Source: Chloroflexota bacterium
GTDB lineage: Bacteria; Chloroflexota; Anaerolineae; Anaerolineales; UBA11579
Length of the DNA stretch: 64,000 nucleotides
Assembly: GCA_018662365.1 (NCBI GenBank)
Contig: JABJGH010000009.1
Coordinates: forward strand, 1-64,000
Reading direction: 5' to 3'
The notes beneath the pieces were generated by a model. The model was not told the origin of the DNA, searched no databases, and worked only from the letters and a program-made list of their open reading frames with translations. Shown piece after piece: positions 17,495-26,406 of the stretch (position 1 is the first letter of the stretch; each line of letters begins with the position of its first letter). The translations under genes were made by a program, and so were the position numbers.

Positions 17495-18874
17495 TTAGTT
17501 TGCCACCAAATTAGCGAAGAAATGGATGAGGGTATCGATACCCTTATACCAAGGCCCAAGGGTTAATTTTTCATTGGGGGCATGTAGGTTATCGTCGGGT
17601 AATCCAAATCCGGTCATGACCGAATCGACTCCGAGAATTTCCATCATTTGGCCGACGACTGGAATTGAACCACCTACTCGATAATAAAGAGGGCGCACAT
17701 CCCAGACTGTTTCCATTGCCTTTGCAAGGGCTTTTACGCCATCTGAGTCACGGGAGGTCAGCGAGGGTTTTGCGCCAGTATGTTCATCCAATGTCCATGT
17801 AACACCTGGTCGAATATTTTCTTCGATATATTGGATTAGTTGTTTTTTGACTTGTATAGGATCTTGGTTCGCCACCAAGCGCATGGAAATTTTTGCCATG
17901 GCTTTTGCAGGAAGTACTGTTTTACTTCCTTCTCCGGTAAAGCCAGAGAGAAGACCATTGACATCTAAGGTAGGGCGACCCCCCGTATGTTCTACCGGGG
18001 TATAGCCTTTTTCTCCCCATAATTTCGGGGAACCAGTTTGCTCGAGATAGAAGGCTTCGTCTTGGGGAAGCCGGGCTAATTCTTTACGTTCCTCGTCATC
18101 TAGCTCAACAACACTGTCATAAAAATTGGGCAGAGTAATTCGGCCATTTTCGTCGTGCATGCCGCCGATCAAACGTGCCAGTTCATTGGCGGGATTTAAT
18201 ACGGCCCCACCAAATTGACCAGAGTGTAGATCCCCGGCTGGGCCGAATAAGGTGAGTTCTAAATAGGCTAATCCGCGCAAGGAATAAGGGATGGTAGGTA
18301 AATCTTCCGCAAGAATTCCACCATCAGGATTGAGGGCAAAATCACATGCGAATAAGTCCTTATTATTTTCAATAAACTTTCCCAATGAAGGTGAGCCAAT
18401 TTCCTCTTCTCCTTCAAGCAGCCATTTGATATTGATAGGCATGCCGCCCTGTTTCATCCAGGCTTCGACGGCATGAATGCTGGCCATTACTTGACCTTTC
18501 ATGTCGGAAGTGCCGCGACCAAAAAGTTTGCCATCGCGAATTTCTGCTGCAAAGGGATCAGATTCCCATAACTCGATCGGGTCGGTGGGCTGCACATCAT
18601 AATGTCCGTAGATAACCACTGTGGGTTTGTCATCTCCAGCGGTAAGAAAATCTGCGTAAACTACGGGGTGCCCACCGGTGGGCATGATCGATACATTGTT
18701 CATGCCGATACCTTTTAATTTATTGGCTAAATATTCGGCAGCTTTTTGCATATCCCCTTTGTGCTCAACATCGGTTGAAACTGATGGAATGCGAACCAGT
18801 TCAATTAGTTCATCGCGAAATCGATTTTCATTTTCGTGAGCGAAATTAATCGCTGAATTTAATTTGTTAGTCAT
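17495..18874 (-). CDS. M20 family dipeptidase (ArgE/DapE/CNDP-like)
   Basis: This zinc metallopeptidase of about 459 residues has the M20 pattern: YGHYDVQPTDP (first zinc His and Asp), GRGTSDMKGQ (bridging Asp), LLEGEEEIGS (catalytic and zinc Glu), and a late GGSIPVVGQMMEI. The lid/dimerisation domain lies in the middle. Such enzymes cleave dipeptides or N-acyl amino acids in the cytoplasm. ATG codons at 18880 and 18874 are both in frame; the second is preferred since AAGGA is 5 bases before it and overlaps the first. Followed tightly by DUF1385. Confidence 0.9.
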   Translation of the reverse strand: MTNKLNSAINFAHENENRFRDELIELVRIPSVSTDVEHKGDMQKAAEYLANKLKGIGMNNVSIMPTGGHPVVYADFLTAGDDKPTVVIYGHYDVQPTDPIELWESDPFAAEIRDGKLFGRGTSDMKGQVMASIHAVEAWMKQGGMPINIKWLLEGEEEIGSPSLGKFIENNKDLFACDFALNPDGGILAEDLPTIPYSLRGLAYLELTLFGPAGDLHSGQFGGAVLNPANELARLIGGMHDENGRITLPNFYDSVVELDDEERKELARLPQDEAFYLEQTGSPKLWGEKGYTPVEHTGGRPTLDVNGLLSGFTGEGSKTVLPAKAMAKISMRLVANQDPIQVKKQLIQYIEENIRPGVTWTLDEHTGAKPSLTSRDSDGVKALAKAMETVWDVRPLYYRVGGSIPVVGQMMEILGVDSVMTGFGLPDDNLHAPNEKLTLGPWYKGIDTLIHFFANLVAN

Positions 18875-19029
18875 TGTCATCCTTCAAAAAAGTTTTTATT
18901 TATTATTTGTTAAATTTAATCTTCCTAAATTTCTAGAGGAAAATTGTAATTGATTTATTAGTTCTTGTGTGAAGAAATGAATCATTACCAATATAAATAA
19001 TATTGATAATTGAAATAAAGAAGTATTTA

Positions 19030-20025
19030 TTAATCAGAGATGGCATCACTGATGGCCTGCAAGGAAACAGCATAACGATATTCAGTGTTTCGATGTCCGT
19101 CTTCAAACTCTTCATATTGGAATGGAATATCCAGCTTTTCTAATCGTTCAGCCAGAATTCGGGCTCCGTAAAGTAGGTTATATTCATCGTAAATTCCACA
19201 ATCGAAAAATAGAAGGTTGAGAGATTTTAATGCCTCAGTATGGTCCTTCACAATTTCTACCGGGTCATGGTCTAACCATTTTTGCCAGATTTCTGGGTGC
19301 AGCTCACCTGTATTTGGATTGAAGGGGAGATCAAAGCCAAAAGGAGAGTCAGGGTTGGGGGAATAACATGCCGCCATTGCGGCAACAGCCAAGGCATAAA
19401 ATGAGGTGCCTTTTCTAATCGCGGCTTTAGGGTCTTCTAATAAGTCCATCAAACCCTCTGGTCCGGCTTTTTCATAATATTTACAGAATTTAGGAATATC
19501 TGGTTTATAGTTCATTTCAAAATAATTGTCCCCACTATGGCAGGCGATCATGCTAAAAATGTTCGAGAATTTCATGCCAAAATGAAGGGCTGAGAATCCC
19601 CCAGAGGAAAAGCCGGCTATAGATCGATGGTCCTTGTCTGCAAGGGTGCGATATTTTGAATCCACATAATCTACAATCTCAAGAATATAGTCTTGATAGT
19701 TTCCTTGAGCGGGAGTATTGAGATATTGTGCCCCCCCATAACGGCTGGTGCCATCCGGAAAAGCCAAGATCATCGGTTTGACTTTTCCCTCTCCGATCAA
19801 CCTGTCCATACGATCTTGCATATTTTCATCCCAGAATGAATCGTTCAATAATTTTTGACCACGTCCAGCAAAACCCACTAATATGTAAACCACTGGATAT
19901 TTTTGATCGCCTTCTTCATAACCGGGGGGTACATAAATGGGCAATTTCCGGGTAGAAGGATCACCGAGGGGATTTCCTTCTAGAGATTTACTTGGGAATA
20001 TATCAACAATAATTTTAGATGACAT
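19030..20025 (-). CDS. Alpha/beta hydrolase-fold esterase (putative esterase/Fes family)
   Basis: The 331-residue protein matches the putative esterase family that includes enterochelin esterase and feruloyl/acetyl xylan esterases: VPPGYEEGDQKYPVVYILVG, then the nucleophile elbow GFSSGGFSALHFG, an acidic residue in FFDCGIYDEYN and a C-terminal EFEDGHRNTEY histidine. There is no signal peptide, so it is probably intracellular. Substrate cannot be read from sequence. It is divergent from the Nudix-F420 operon. Confidence 0.8.
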   Translation of the reverse strand: MSSKIIVDIFPSKSLEGNPLGDPSTRKLPIYVPPGYEEGDQKYPVVYILVGFAGRGQKLLNDSFWDENMQDRMDRLIGEGKVKPMILAFPDGTSRYGGAQYLNTPAQGNYQDYILEIVDYVDSKYRTLADKDHRSIAGFSSGGFSALHFGMKFSNIFSMIACHSGDNYFEMNYKPDIPKFCKYYEKAGPEGLMDLLEDPKAAIRKGTSFYALAVAAMAACYSPNPDSPFGFDLPFNPNTGELHPEIWQKWLDHDPVEIVKDHTEALKSLNLLFFDCGIYDEYNLLYGARILAERLEKLDIPFQYEEFEDGHRNTEYRYAVSLQAISDAISD

Positions 20026-20085
20026 AAACTCTCCTAAAATGAGAAATTAATCTTTAATAAATGCGAAACCTTATGGCTTTTTATC

Positions 20086-20131
20086 CTTGTGTATACAAGC
20101 TTTTTACCATTATAACCTTTCATGCTACAAT
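20086..20131 (+). promoter_or_regulatory. Promoter of the Nudix-ssnA-F420 operon with an adjoining dyad
   Basis: TTTACC (20103-20108) and TACAAT (20126-20131) are 17 bases apart. Directly upstream is the inverted repeat CTTGTgtatACAAG at 20086-20099, placed as an operator or activator site would be. The regulator is unknown. Confidence 0.6.
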
Positions 20132-20157
20132 CTTAAATCAAGTTAGGAGAGGCTTTT

Positions 20158-20787
20158 ATGGTGAAGAATCAATTGCCAAAGTGGTTAACATGGGGGCGAG
20201 AAATTCAAGCGATCTCACAAACTGGCTTGGCTTATGTGGAAAATGAATTTGATATCCAGCGCTATCAACGTTTGCAGGAAATTTCTGCTGAGATTATCTC
20301 TGAATATACCGGTTTGGGAGTAAGCGAATTAGTGCAGGACTTTAATGCTCAGATGGGCTATGCCACGCCAAAGGTTGATCTCCGTGGTGCGGTTTTTAGG
20401 GATAGAAAACTGCTCATGGTAAATGAAAAAGCAGATGGCAGCTGGGCTATGCCGGGAGGATGGGCGGATGTAGGTGATGTACCCTCATCAGGAACAGAAA
20501 GAGAGATATTGGAAGAAACTGGCATTATTGCAAGAGCCATAAAATTGATAGGGGTTTATGATAATAATCGGGTTGGAGATTTGAGAATACATCACGCCTT
20601 TAAACTGGTTTTTTTATGTGAATATTTGGAAGGGGAACCCACACCAAGTAATGAAACGCTCGATGTGCAGTATTTTGAGCGAAATGAAATTCCGGACCAA
20701 CTTTTGGGAACTCGGACAACTGTGAGGCAAATTGAGGATGCCTACGCAGCTCTGGCAGATAATAAAATAGCAGCGGTATTTGATTAG
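20158..20787 (+). CDS. Nudix hydrolase with Nudix N-terminal (NUDIX_N-like) domain
   Basis: The 209-residue protein has an N-terminal helical region (about 1-65; WLTWGREIQAISQTGLAY) typical of ADP-ribose/nucleotide-hydrolysing Nudix proteins with an NUDIX_N domain, then the Nudix domain with GGWADVG..REILEETGI. The Nudix box is intact except that Asp replaces the first Glu of GX5E. AGGAGAGG precedes the ATG. The ssnA gene follows after 8 bases. Expected role: hydrolysis of a nucleoside diphosphate linked compound; substrate unknown. Confidence 0.85.
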   Translation: MVKNQLPKWLTWGREIQAISQTGLAYVENEFDIQRYQRLQEISAEIISEYTGLGVSELVQDFNAQMGYATPKVDLRGAVFRDRKLLMVNEKADGSWAMPGGWADVGDVPSSGTEREILEETGIIARAIKLIGVYDNNRVGDLRIHHAFKLVFLCEYLEGEPTPSNETLDVQYFERNEIPDQLLGTRTTVRQIEDAYAALADNKIAAVFD

Positions 20788-20795
20788 GAGAGACG

Positions 20796-22142
20796 ATGCT
20801 CATTACAAACGGAAAATTGATCACCTGGGGAGAAGAAAATGAAATTTTGGATGGACAAGCTATATTGATTAAAGAGGGGTTGATCTCTGAGATTGGGTCT
20901 CAATCAGATTTAGTCGAAAAGCATCCTTCAGTAGAACAGGTGGATGCGAAAGGTCAATATGTAATGCCAGGAAATATCTGCGCACATACTCATTATTATG
21001 GGGCTTATGCGAGAGGAATGGCGATACCTGGCCCAGCGCCTAAAGATTTTCCGGAAATATTAGAAAAACTTTGGTGGCCGCTGGACAAAGCCCTGGATGA
21101 AGAAAGCGTGCGGTCATCTGCAGAGGTGCATCTGGTGGATGCGATTAAGCATGGCACGACCACGTTGATCGATCACCACGCCTCCCCGAATTTTATAGAC
21201 GGATCATTAGATGTGATCGCTGAGGCAGTGGATCGATCAGGATTAAGATCGGTATTATGCTATGAGGTTTCTGATCGAGACGGGACAGCAAAAGCAGAAG
21301 CGGGCATATCGGAAAACACCCGTTTTATTCAGCGATGCATCGAAGAGAATGTGGCAGGGGGTCGGGTTAAGGGTACTTTTGGATTGCACGCGAGTCTAAC
21401 TCTTGAGGATGACACCCTGGAAGCTTGTAAAGCTTCGGTTTCTGAGGATGTAGGTTTCCATATTCATGTTGCAGAACATCAGGTAGATCAAGATGATAGC
21501 TTGAAAAGGGGGGGGCTGCGGGTGGTGGAGCGGTTAGAAAAATTTGGCATATTAGGACCAAATACGATCGTAGCCCATGGGGTTCATTTAGAAGAATCCG
21601 AGATGGAAACCTTGGCGGGAACCAATACCTGGTTAAGCCACCAGCCTCGATCGAACATGAATAATGGGGTGGGGGTTGCGCAAATCGAATTGATGTTGGA
21701 AAAAGGGATCAAGGTTTGCTTGGGGAATGACGGATTTACGCAGGACATGTGGAGTGAATGGAAGACGGCTTATTTATTACATAAAGCCTGGCATCAGGAT
21801 CCTCGGCGAATGAACGGGATGGATGTGGTTCAAATGGGTGTCACCAATAATGCGGCCCTGGCAAAGCATTTTTATCAAACTCCCTTTGGTGAAATTTCAA
21901 AAGGGGCTGCGGGAGATTTGATCTTTGTGGATTACCACCCCAATACGACAATGACTTCGGGAAATGTGCCCTGGCATATCTTGTTTGGGTTCAATGAGAG
22001 CATGGTCACCAGCACAATTGTGGCTGGAAAAATGTTGATGCAGGATCGAAAATTATTGACATTGGATGAGGAAGAAATTGCAGCTAAAGCTAGAGAACAA
22101 GCCCCGGCAGTTTGGGCGAGATATCAAGAATTTGTTGGATAG
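20796..22142 (+). CDS. ssnA: SsnA-type aminohydrolase (amidohydrolase superfamily)
   Basis: The 448-residue protein is a metal-dependent amidohydrolase with CAHTHYYGAYARGM (HxH metal site), LIDHHASP, HIHVAEHQVDQD, VAHGVHL and the late Asp in LGNDGFTQDMW. Overall it resembles SsnA, the putative aminohydrolase regularly found with selenium-dependent molybdenum hydroxylases and purine-type catabolic genes in Enterobacteria, Clostridia and others. A guanine-deaminase or chlorohydrolase-type activity is possible. AGGAGA precedes the ATG. In this window other members of that gene set (yqeB, yqeC-mocA, xdh) lie at 47-58 kb. Confidence 0.82.
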   Translation: MLITNGKLITWGEENEILDGQAILIKEGLISEIGSQSDLVEKHPSVEQVDAKGQYVMPGNICAHTHYYGAYARGMAIPGPAPKDFPEILEKLWWPLDKALDEESVRSSAEVHLVDAIKHGTTTLIDHHASPNFIDGSLDVIAEAVDRSGLRSVLCYEVSDRDGTAKAEAGISENTRFIQRCIEENVAGGRVKGTFGLHASLTLEDDTLEACKASVSEDVGFHIHVAEHQVDQDDSLKRGGLRVVERLEKFGILGPNTIVAHGVHLEESEMETLAGTNTWLSHQPRSNMNNGVGVAQIELMLEKGIKVCLGNDGFTQDMWSEWKTAYLLHKAWHQDPRRMNGMDVVQMGVTNNAALAKHFYQTPFGEISKGAAGDLIFVDYHPNTTMTSGNVPWHILFGFNESMVTSTIVAGKMLMQDRKLLTLDEEEIAAKAREQAPAVWARYQEFVG

Positions 22143-22187
22143 AAGTGAAACGACAATAATTTAAATATAAAGACTTGAGGAGAAAAA

Positions 22188-22844
22188 ATGGATAAACCTA
22201 CAATCGCCATACTTGGCGGCACGGGCAAAGAAGGTCCTGGATTAGCAATGCGCTGGGCTCATGCAGGATATAAGGTATTGATCGGGTCACGACAAGCTGA
22301 GAAAGCAGAAGCTACAGCAGAGGAACTTAATGAAAAATTGGGGATCGATAGTATTGAAGGCTATGTGAATGAGGAAGCGGCAAAGCTATCAGATATTAGT
22401 GTTTTGACAGTTGTGCAGGCAGCGCATCAACCAGCTTTGCTGGGATTGAAAGAGGCATTACAAGGGAAAATATTGGTGGATGCAACTGCTAGAGTGGAAT
22501 TTAGAGATCCGAAACCGCCGACTCAACCATCTGCTGGGCGAATTGGGCAAGAAATCTTGGGAGAAGGTGTCCGCGTTGTTGCCGCATTCCAGAATGTGCC
22601 TGCCTCAGCCTTGAAAAAGAATTTGGATCAACCAGTTAAGACCGACGTACTGATCTGTTCGGATGATGTGGATGCGGCTGAGCAGGTTGTTGGATTGGCA
22701 GAGGCGGGGGGGATGACCGCATATTTTGCGGGGGGTCTTGATAATGCGGTGGTGGTGGAGGGAATTACAGCTCTTTTAATTGCAATGAATAAACATTATA
22801 GCGGGCATGGGACTGTACAAATTACAGGAATAAGCAAGGAATGA
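22188..22844 (+). CDS. npdG: NADPH-dependent F420 reductase (NpdG/Fno)
   Basis: The 218-residue Rossmann protein transfers hydride between NADP(H) and coenzyme F420. It starts with IAILGGTGKEGPGLAMRWA, the characteristic nucleotide-binding loop, followed by GSR (the NADP phosphate-binding region), and later VAAFQNVPASAL, matching the family. GAGGAG lies 7 bases upstream of the ATG. The stop overlaps the cofE start (ATGA), linking F420 reduction and synthesis in one transcript. Confidence 0.92.
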   Translation: MDKPTIAILGGTGKEGPGLAMRWAHAGYKVLIGSRQAEKAEATAEELNEKLGIDSIEGYVNEEAAKLSDISVLTVVQAAHQPALLGLKEALQGKILVDATARVEFRDPKPPTQPSAGRIGQEILGEGVRVVAAFQNVPASALKKNLDQPVKTDVLICSDDVDAAEQVVGLAEAGGMTAYFAGGLDNAVVVEGITALLIAMNKHYSGHGTVQITGISKE

Positions 22845-23596
22845 CCCTTTCTATTTCGGCAATATTGGATATTCCCATGATAAAAGAGGGAGATTCTTTA
22901 CCGCATATAATTATACAATCAATAGATAATATGCAAATACAATTGCAAAATGACGATGTGATTGTATTGGCTCAAAAAATTGTTTCTAAAGCTGAAGGAA
23001 GGATGGTTGATCTTCGAGAAGTGAAACCGAGTGCGGAAGCCATTGCTCTGGGGGGGGAAACTGAAAAAGATCCCCGCTTAGTCGAAATGATCCTACAGGA
23101 AAGTAATTCGATTGTTCGGAAAAGACCAGGATTGATTATTGCTGAACATAATCAAGGATTTATTTGTGCGAATGCAGGTATTGATCATTCGAATGTGGCT
23201 GGATCCTCCGATTTTATTTTGCTGCTACCGGAGGATTCCGATGAGTCAGCTGGAAGAATCCGGCAAGAATTGGAAGATGCCACTGACTTGAGATTAGCCG
23301 TTTTGATCATTGATTCTCACGGGCGCGCATGGCGGAATGGCACGGTGGGTATTAGCATCGGGCTTTCGGGTTTGCCAGGAATTGTAGATAAACGCGGCAG
23401 TAAGGATATGTTCGGATACGAGTTAAAGGTCACAGAAATTGGTGTGGCGGATGAATTGGCTGCGGCTGCATCGTTAATGATGGGACAGGTTGCGGAGGGA
23501 ACACCCGTTGTGCACGTGAGAGGATTTCCATACAAATTGAGAGATGCGAATTTAGAAGAATTGTTGCGCGAAAAAGATCGAGATATGTTTAGGTAA
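22841..23596 (+). CDS. cofE: Coenzyme F420-0:L-glutamate ligase CofE
   Basis: The 251-residue protein adds glutamates to F420-0 using GTP. Seen: VLAQKIVSKAEGR, IVRKRPGLIIAEHNQGFICANAGID, LPEDSDESA, IDSHGRAWRNGTVGISIGLSG and a C-terminal GYELKVTEIGVADELAAAA, all family signatures with the acidic metal-binding residues in place. Length matches stand-alone archaeal-type CofE; there is no fused C-terminal FMN domain as in mycobacterial FbiB. It overlaps npdG by 4 bases. Confidence 0.94.
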   Translation: MTLSISAILDIPMIKEGDSLPHIIIQSIDNMQIQLQNDDVIVLAQKIVSKAEGRMVDLREVKPSAEAIALGGETEKDPRLVEMILQESNSIVRKRPGLIIAEHNQGFICANAGIDHSNVAGSSDFILLLPEDSDESAGRIRQELEDATDLRLAVLIIDSHGRAWRNGTVGISIGLSGLPGIVDKRGSKDMFGYELKVTEIGVADELAAAASLMMGQVAEGTPVVHVRGFPYKLRDANLEELLREKDRDMFR

Positions 23597-23601
23597 AGTG
23601 T

Positions 23602-24150
23602 ATGCATGGGTTGGTCTCACTTTTAGATAAAAAATATAGCCAAGAAGTTGAAGATATTTGGGACCAATTAGAAGCAGAATGCGGTCTGTCGGGCATTCGC
23701 GTGAGTCCTTATCCACATTTTTCATGGCAAGTAACGGAAGAATATAATTGGATGGGGATTGAAGAAGCAATGAAAGAAATTGCCTTGAAGATCAAACCAT
23801 TCACGGTTCAGGCTACTGGGATCGGGATATTTAGTGGGGAAAATTCTCCTTTGCCGGTCATCTATATTCCCGTGTTGAGAACTGCGTCGATCAACTCTAT
23901 CCATCAGTATATTTGGAAACGAACCGAAAATTTTATCGAGGGAGCAAATCCTTATTATTTTTCCCATTCTTGGATGCCCCATATTTCGCTTGCGTATCAG
24001 GATGTGAATTCGAAAAATATTATTTGTGCAATGAAGCAATTGGCATTTCGAAATATTAATTGGACGCTCACAATTGATAATATTTCTTTGATCAAAGAAG
24101 CAGAAGGAGATGTGGGGAATTTGGTACATCGTTTTAATTTCCAAGCCTGA
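23602..24150 (+). CDS. 2H phosphoesterase (2'-5' RNA ligase-like) protein
   Basis: The 182-residue protein has the paired motif of the 2H phosphoesterase superfamily, PHFSW near residue 37 and PHISLAY near residue 130, the two histidine tetrapeptides (HxS/T) that act on cyclic phosphodiesters. Members include RNA cyclic phosphodiesterases (ThpR) and nucleotide cyclic phosphodiesterases. It begins 5 bases after cofE and so is probably in the F420 operon, where no such enzyme is required by the known pathway. Its ribosome site is weak, consistent with coupling. Confidence 0.8.
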   Translation: MHGLVSLLDKKYSQEVEDIWDQLEAECGLSGIRVSPYPHFSWQVTEEYNWMGIEEAMKEIALKIKPFTVQATGIGIFSGENSPLPVIYIPVLRTASINSIHQYIWKRTENFIEGANPYYFSHSWMPHISLAYQDVNSKNIICAMKQLAFRNINWTLTIDNISLIKEAEGDVGNLVHRFNFQA

Positions 24151-24214
24151 TCATGTTAATTATTTTCTAATTGTTATGAATTAAAATTAAAGAGAAAATT
24201 TGTTGGAGAAAAAA

Positions 24215-24610
24215 ATGAGTTTGATTCCCGAATCCCACAAAGATCTATTAGAAGATAAAAGTAAAGCCTTGGGTTTTATTGCCACAACCATGGCAGATGG
24301 TTCTCCGCAGGTATCTCCCGTTTGGTTTAATTGGGATGGAGAATTCGTCTACATTAATTCTACTCAGGGCAGGGTAAAAGAAAAAAATATGCGCGCCCGT
24401 CCTCAAGTGGCGATGACGATCATGAAATTGGATTCGCCATACCGGTATTTGTTATTGCGTGGAAAAATAATAGATGTTTCTACGGAAGATGCCGAAGCAC
24501 ATATCCATGCGCTTTCGCAAAAACATACAGGGACCGATTGGAATATTCCTGAAGGCCAGGTAAGGATGAAGTTTAAATTTAAAGTTGAAAAGGTATTTAA
24601 GAGTGGATAA
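24215..24610 (+). CDS. PPOX-class F420-dependent oxidoreductase / FMN-binding split-barrel protein
   Basis: About 131 residues of the pyridoxamine 5'-phosphate oxidase-like split barrel: GFIATTMADGSPQVSPVWFNWDGEF, RVKEKNMRARPQVAMTI and YLLLRGKI. This subfamily (PPOX class, F420-dependent) reduces various substrates such as biliverdin with F420H2 in actinobacteria. The frame runs back to a TTG at 24200, but the ATG at 24215 with TTGGAG upstream is preferred. Placement between cofE and cofD supports F420 use. Confidence 0.85.
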   Translation: MSLIPESHKDLLEDKSKALGFIATTMADGSPQVSPVWFNWDGEFVYINSTQGRVKEKNMRARPQVAMTIMKLDSPYRYLLLRGKIIDVSTEDAEAHIHALSQKHTGTDWNIPEGQVRMKFKFKVEKVFKSG

Positions 24611-24640
24611 TTTATTAGGGGTGATTAAGGATTTTTGTAG

Positions 24641-25573
24641 ATGAAGGTAGTTGCATTTGCCGGTGGGGTGGGCGGAGCGAAATTAGCAGATGGGTTGGCA
24701 AGAAGTCTTCCTCCCGAAGATCTCACCGTTGTTGTGAATACTGCGGATGATTTCGAACATTTTGGATTGAAAATCTCCCCAGATCTGGACACTGTTTGTT
24801 ATACGCTTGCCGGATTGGCAAATCCTGTAACGGGTTGGGGGAGGATGGGGGAAAGTTGGCAGGTGTTAAAAAATCTTGAAAAATTATCTGCCCCGAATTG
24901 GTTCCGTCTTGGAGACCAAGACCTAGCAACTCATTTAGAACGAAGTCGTCGCATTGTCCTAGGGGAGAGCTTGTCTGAAGTTGCCGCCCATTTTTGCATG
25001 GCATGGGGAATTAAGTCTAAAGTTCTTCCGATGAGTGATCAAGTAGTTTCCACAATGGTCGCTGTGGAGGGTGGGGAGCTAAGCTTCCAAGAATATTTTG
25101 TTAAATTACAATGTGCGCCCGCAGTTTCGGGGTTCCGGTTTGCTGGCATTGAAAATGCCAAACCAGCGCCGGGGGTGCTTGAAGCGATTCGTGGTGCTGA
25201 GATAATTCTTATCTGTCCGTCAAATCCGTGGGTGAGTATCGCTCCGATCTTAGCTATTGACGGAATAAGGTCTGCTATGGCAGGAAAAAATATAATTGCA
25301 GTATCTCCTATTATTGGCGGAAAAGCTGTAAAGGGACCAGCGGCTAAGATGTATTCGGAATTGAATATTGAACCGTCAGCCCTGGCAGTTGCAGCACATT
25401 ATGCCAACCTAATAACAGGATTTGTATTCGACCAGGTGGATACTTCTTTAGAACCAAAAATAAAAATTCCCTATTTGATCACAGATACGATCATGAAGAA
25501 TATTGAGGATCGAAAGCGTTTAGCCGACGAGATTCTTGATTGGGCAAACGATCAAAATAACAAAAATATTTGA
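24641..25573 (+). CDS. cofD: 2-phospho-L-lactate transferase CofD
   Basis: The 310-residue enzyme couples the 2-phospholactyl (or phosphoenolpyruvyl/phosphoglyceryl) moiety to FO, giving F420-0. The N-terminal FAGGVGGAKLADGLA is the hallmark of the family, followed by VVNTADDFEHFGLKISPDLDTV and LGDQDLATHLERS; the late segment PIIGGKAVKGPAAKMYSELN is also conserved. It lies 30 bases after the PPOX gene. Which three-carbon donor is used cannot be told from sequence. Confidence 0.95.
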   Translation: MKVVAFAGGVGGAKLADGLARSLPPEDLTVVVNTADDFEHFGLKISPDLDTVCYTLAGLANPVTGWGRMGESWQVLKNLEKLSAPNWFRLGDQDLATHLERSRRIVLGESLSEVAAHFCMAWGIKSKVLPMSDQVVSTMVAVEGGELSFQEYFVKLQCAPAVSGFRFAGIENAKPAPGVLEAIRGAEIILICPSNPWVSIAPILAIDGIRSAMAGKNIIAVSPIIGGKAVKGPAAKMYSELNIEPSALAVAAHYANLITGFVFDQVDTSLEPKIKIPYLITDTIMKNIEDRKRLADEILDWANDQNNKNI

Positions 25574-25676
25574 GGAAATAACGATTAAATATTTGGAAAT
25601 GATTTTCAAACTGAAATCGTCTATAATAGTAATGGAAATGAAAGATAAAAAATATACAAAAAGGACAACAGCATAA

Positions 25677-26342
25677 ATGAAACTTTGGGCTGTAATCCCG
25701 ATAAAACCATTGCGACGGGGGAAGTCTCGCTTAGCAGATGTATTGACAGTAGATGAAAGGGCAAAACTTAATAAAAATTTATTAATACATACCTTAGAAA
25801 CACTTTCGGATATTCCTGAATTGGAAAGGATTCTTGTTGTTAGTCGAGATACGAAAGCATTAACACTCGCAAGAAAATATGGTGCAAAAACTATTCAGGA
25901 AGATGGCACTCCCCATCTAAATGTTGCTCTAAATCGAGCCGTGGCTATCGCGACCTCTGTGACAAATCCAGGAATTTTGGTGTTGCCTGCAGATCTACCC
26001 TTATTGAAAAAAGAAGATATCAGTGCAATGATTAAAAAGGCATCTGATTCACCGGTGATGGTTATTTCACCGGATCATCAAAAGCGGGGTACAAATGCTT
26101 TGCTATTAAATCCAGTAGGTGATTTTATCTATGATTTTGGCAGCAACTCATATGAACGTCATATTGAGCAAGCGGAGGGACTAGGATATAAGGTCGAGAT
26201 TTGCGAGATCACATCCGTAGCAATGGATCTTGACCTGCCAGAAGATTTGGAATTCCTCAACGGAGAAGTAAAAAATTGGCTGGTCAATGTAGATGAAGAC
26301 TCACCAACCGTATCTTCTGATTATTATGAAAGAATGACTTAG
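25677..26342 (+). CDS. cofC: 2-phospho-L-lactate guanylyltransferase CofC (FbiD)
   Basis: The 221-residue nucleotidyltransferase makes the GDP-linked three-carbon donor used by CofD. It has the start WAVIPIKPLRRGKSRLADVL, VVSRDTKALTLARKYGAKTIQE, LPADLPLLKKEDI with the metal-binding Asp and SPDHQKRGTNALLL. TATAAT at 25622-25627 may provide a second promoter in the 103-base gap after cofD. A strong terminator follows, closing the F420 operon. Confidence 0.94.
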   Translation: MKLWAVIPIKPLRRGKSRLADVLTVDERAKLNKNLLIHTLETLSDIPELERILVVSRDTKALTLARKYGAKTIQEDGTPHLNVALNRAVAIATSVTNPGILVLPADLPLLKKEDISAMIKKASDSPVMVISPDHQKRGTNALLLNPVGDFIYDFGSNSYERHIEQAEGLGYKVEICEITSVAMDLDLPEDLEFLNGEVKNWLVNVDEDSPTVSSDYYERMT

Positions 26343-26366
26343 GAAATAAAAGCAATATTCAAGGTA

Positions 26367-26398
26367 TAGCCAAACCGATCGGTTTGGCTATTTTTTTT
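26367..26398 (+). terminator. Terminator of the F420 biosynthesis operon
   Basis: TAGCCAAACCGATCGGTTTGGCTA is a perfect 12-bp inverted repeat followed by eight T residues, 24 bases after the cofC stop. Confidence 0.92.
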
Positions 26399-26406
26399 GG
26401 GAGTGG

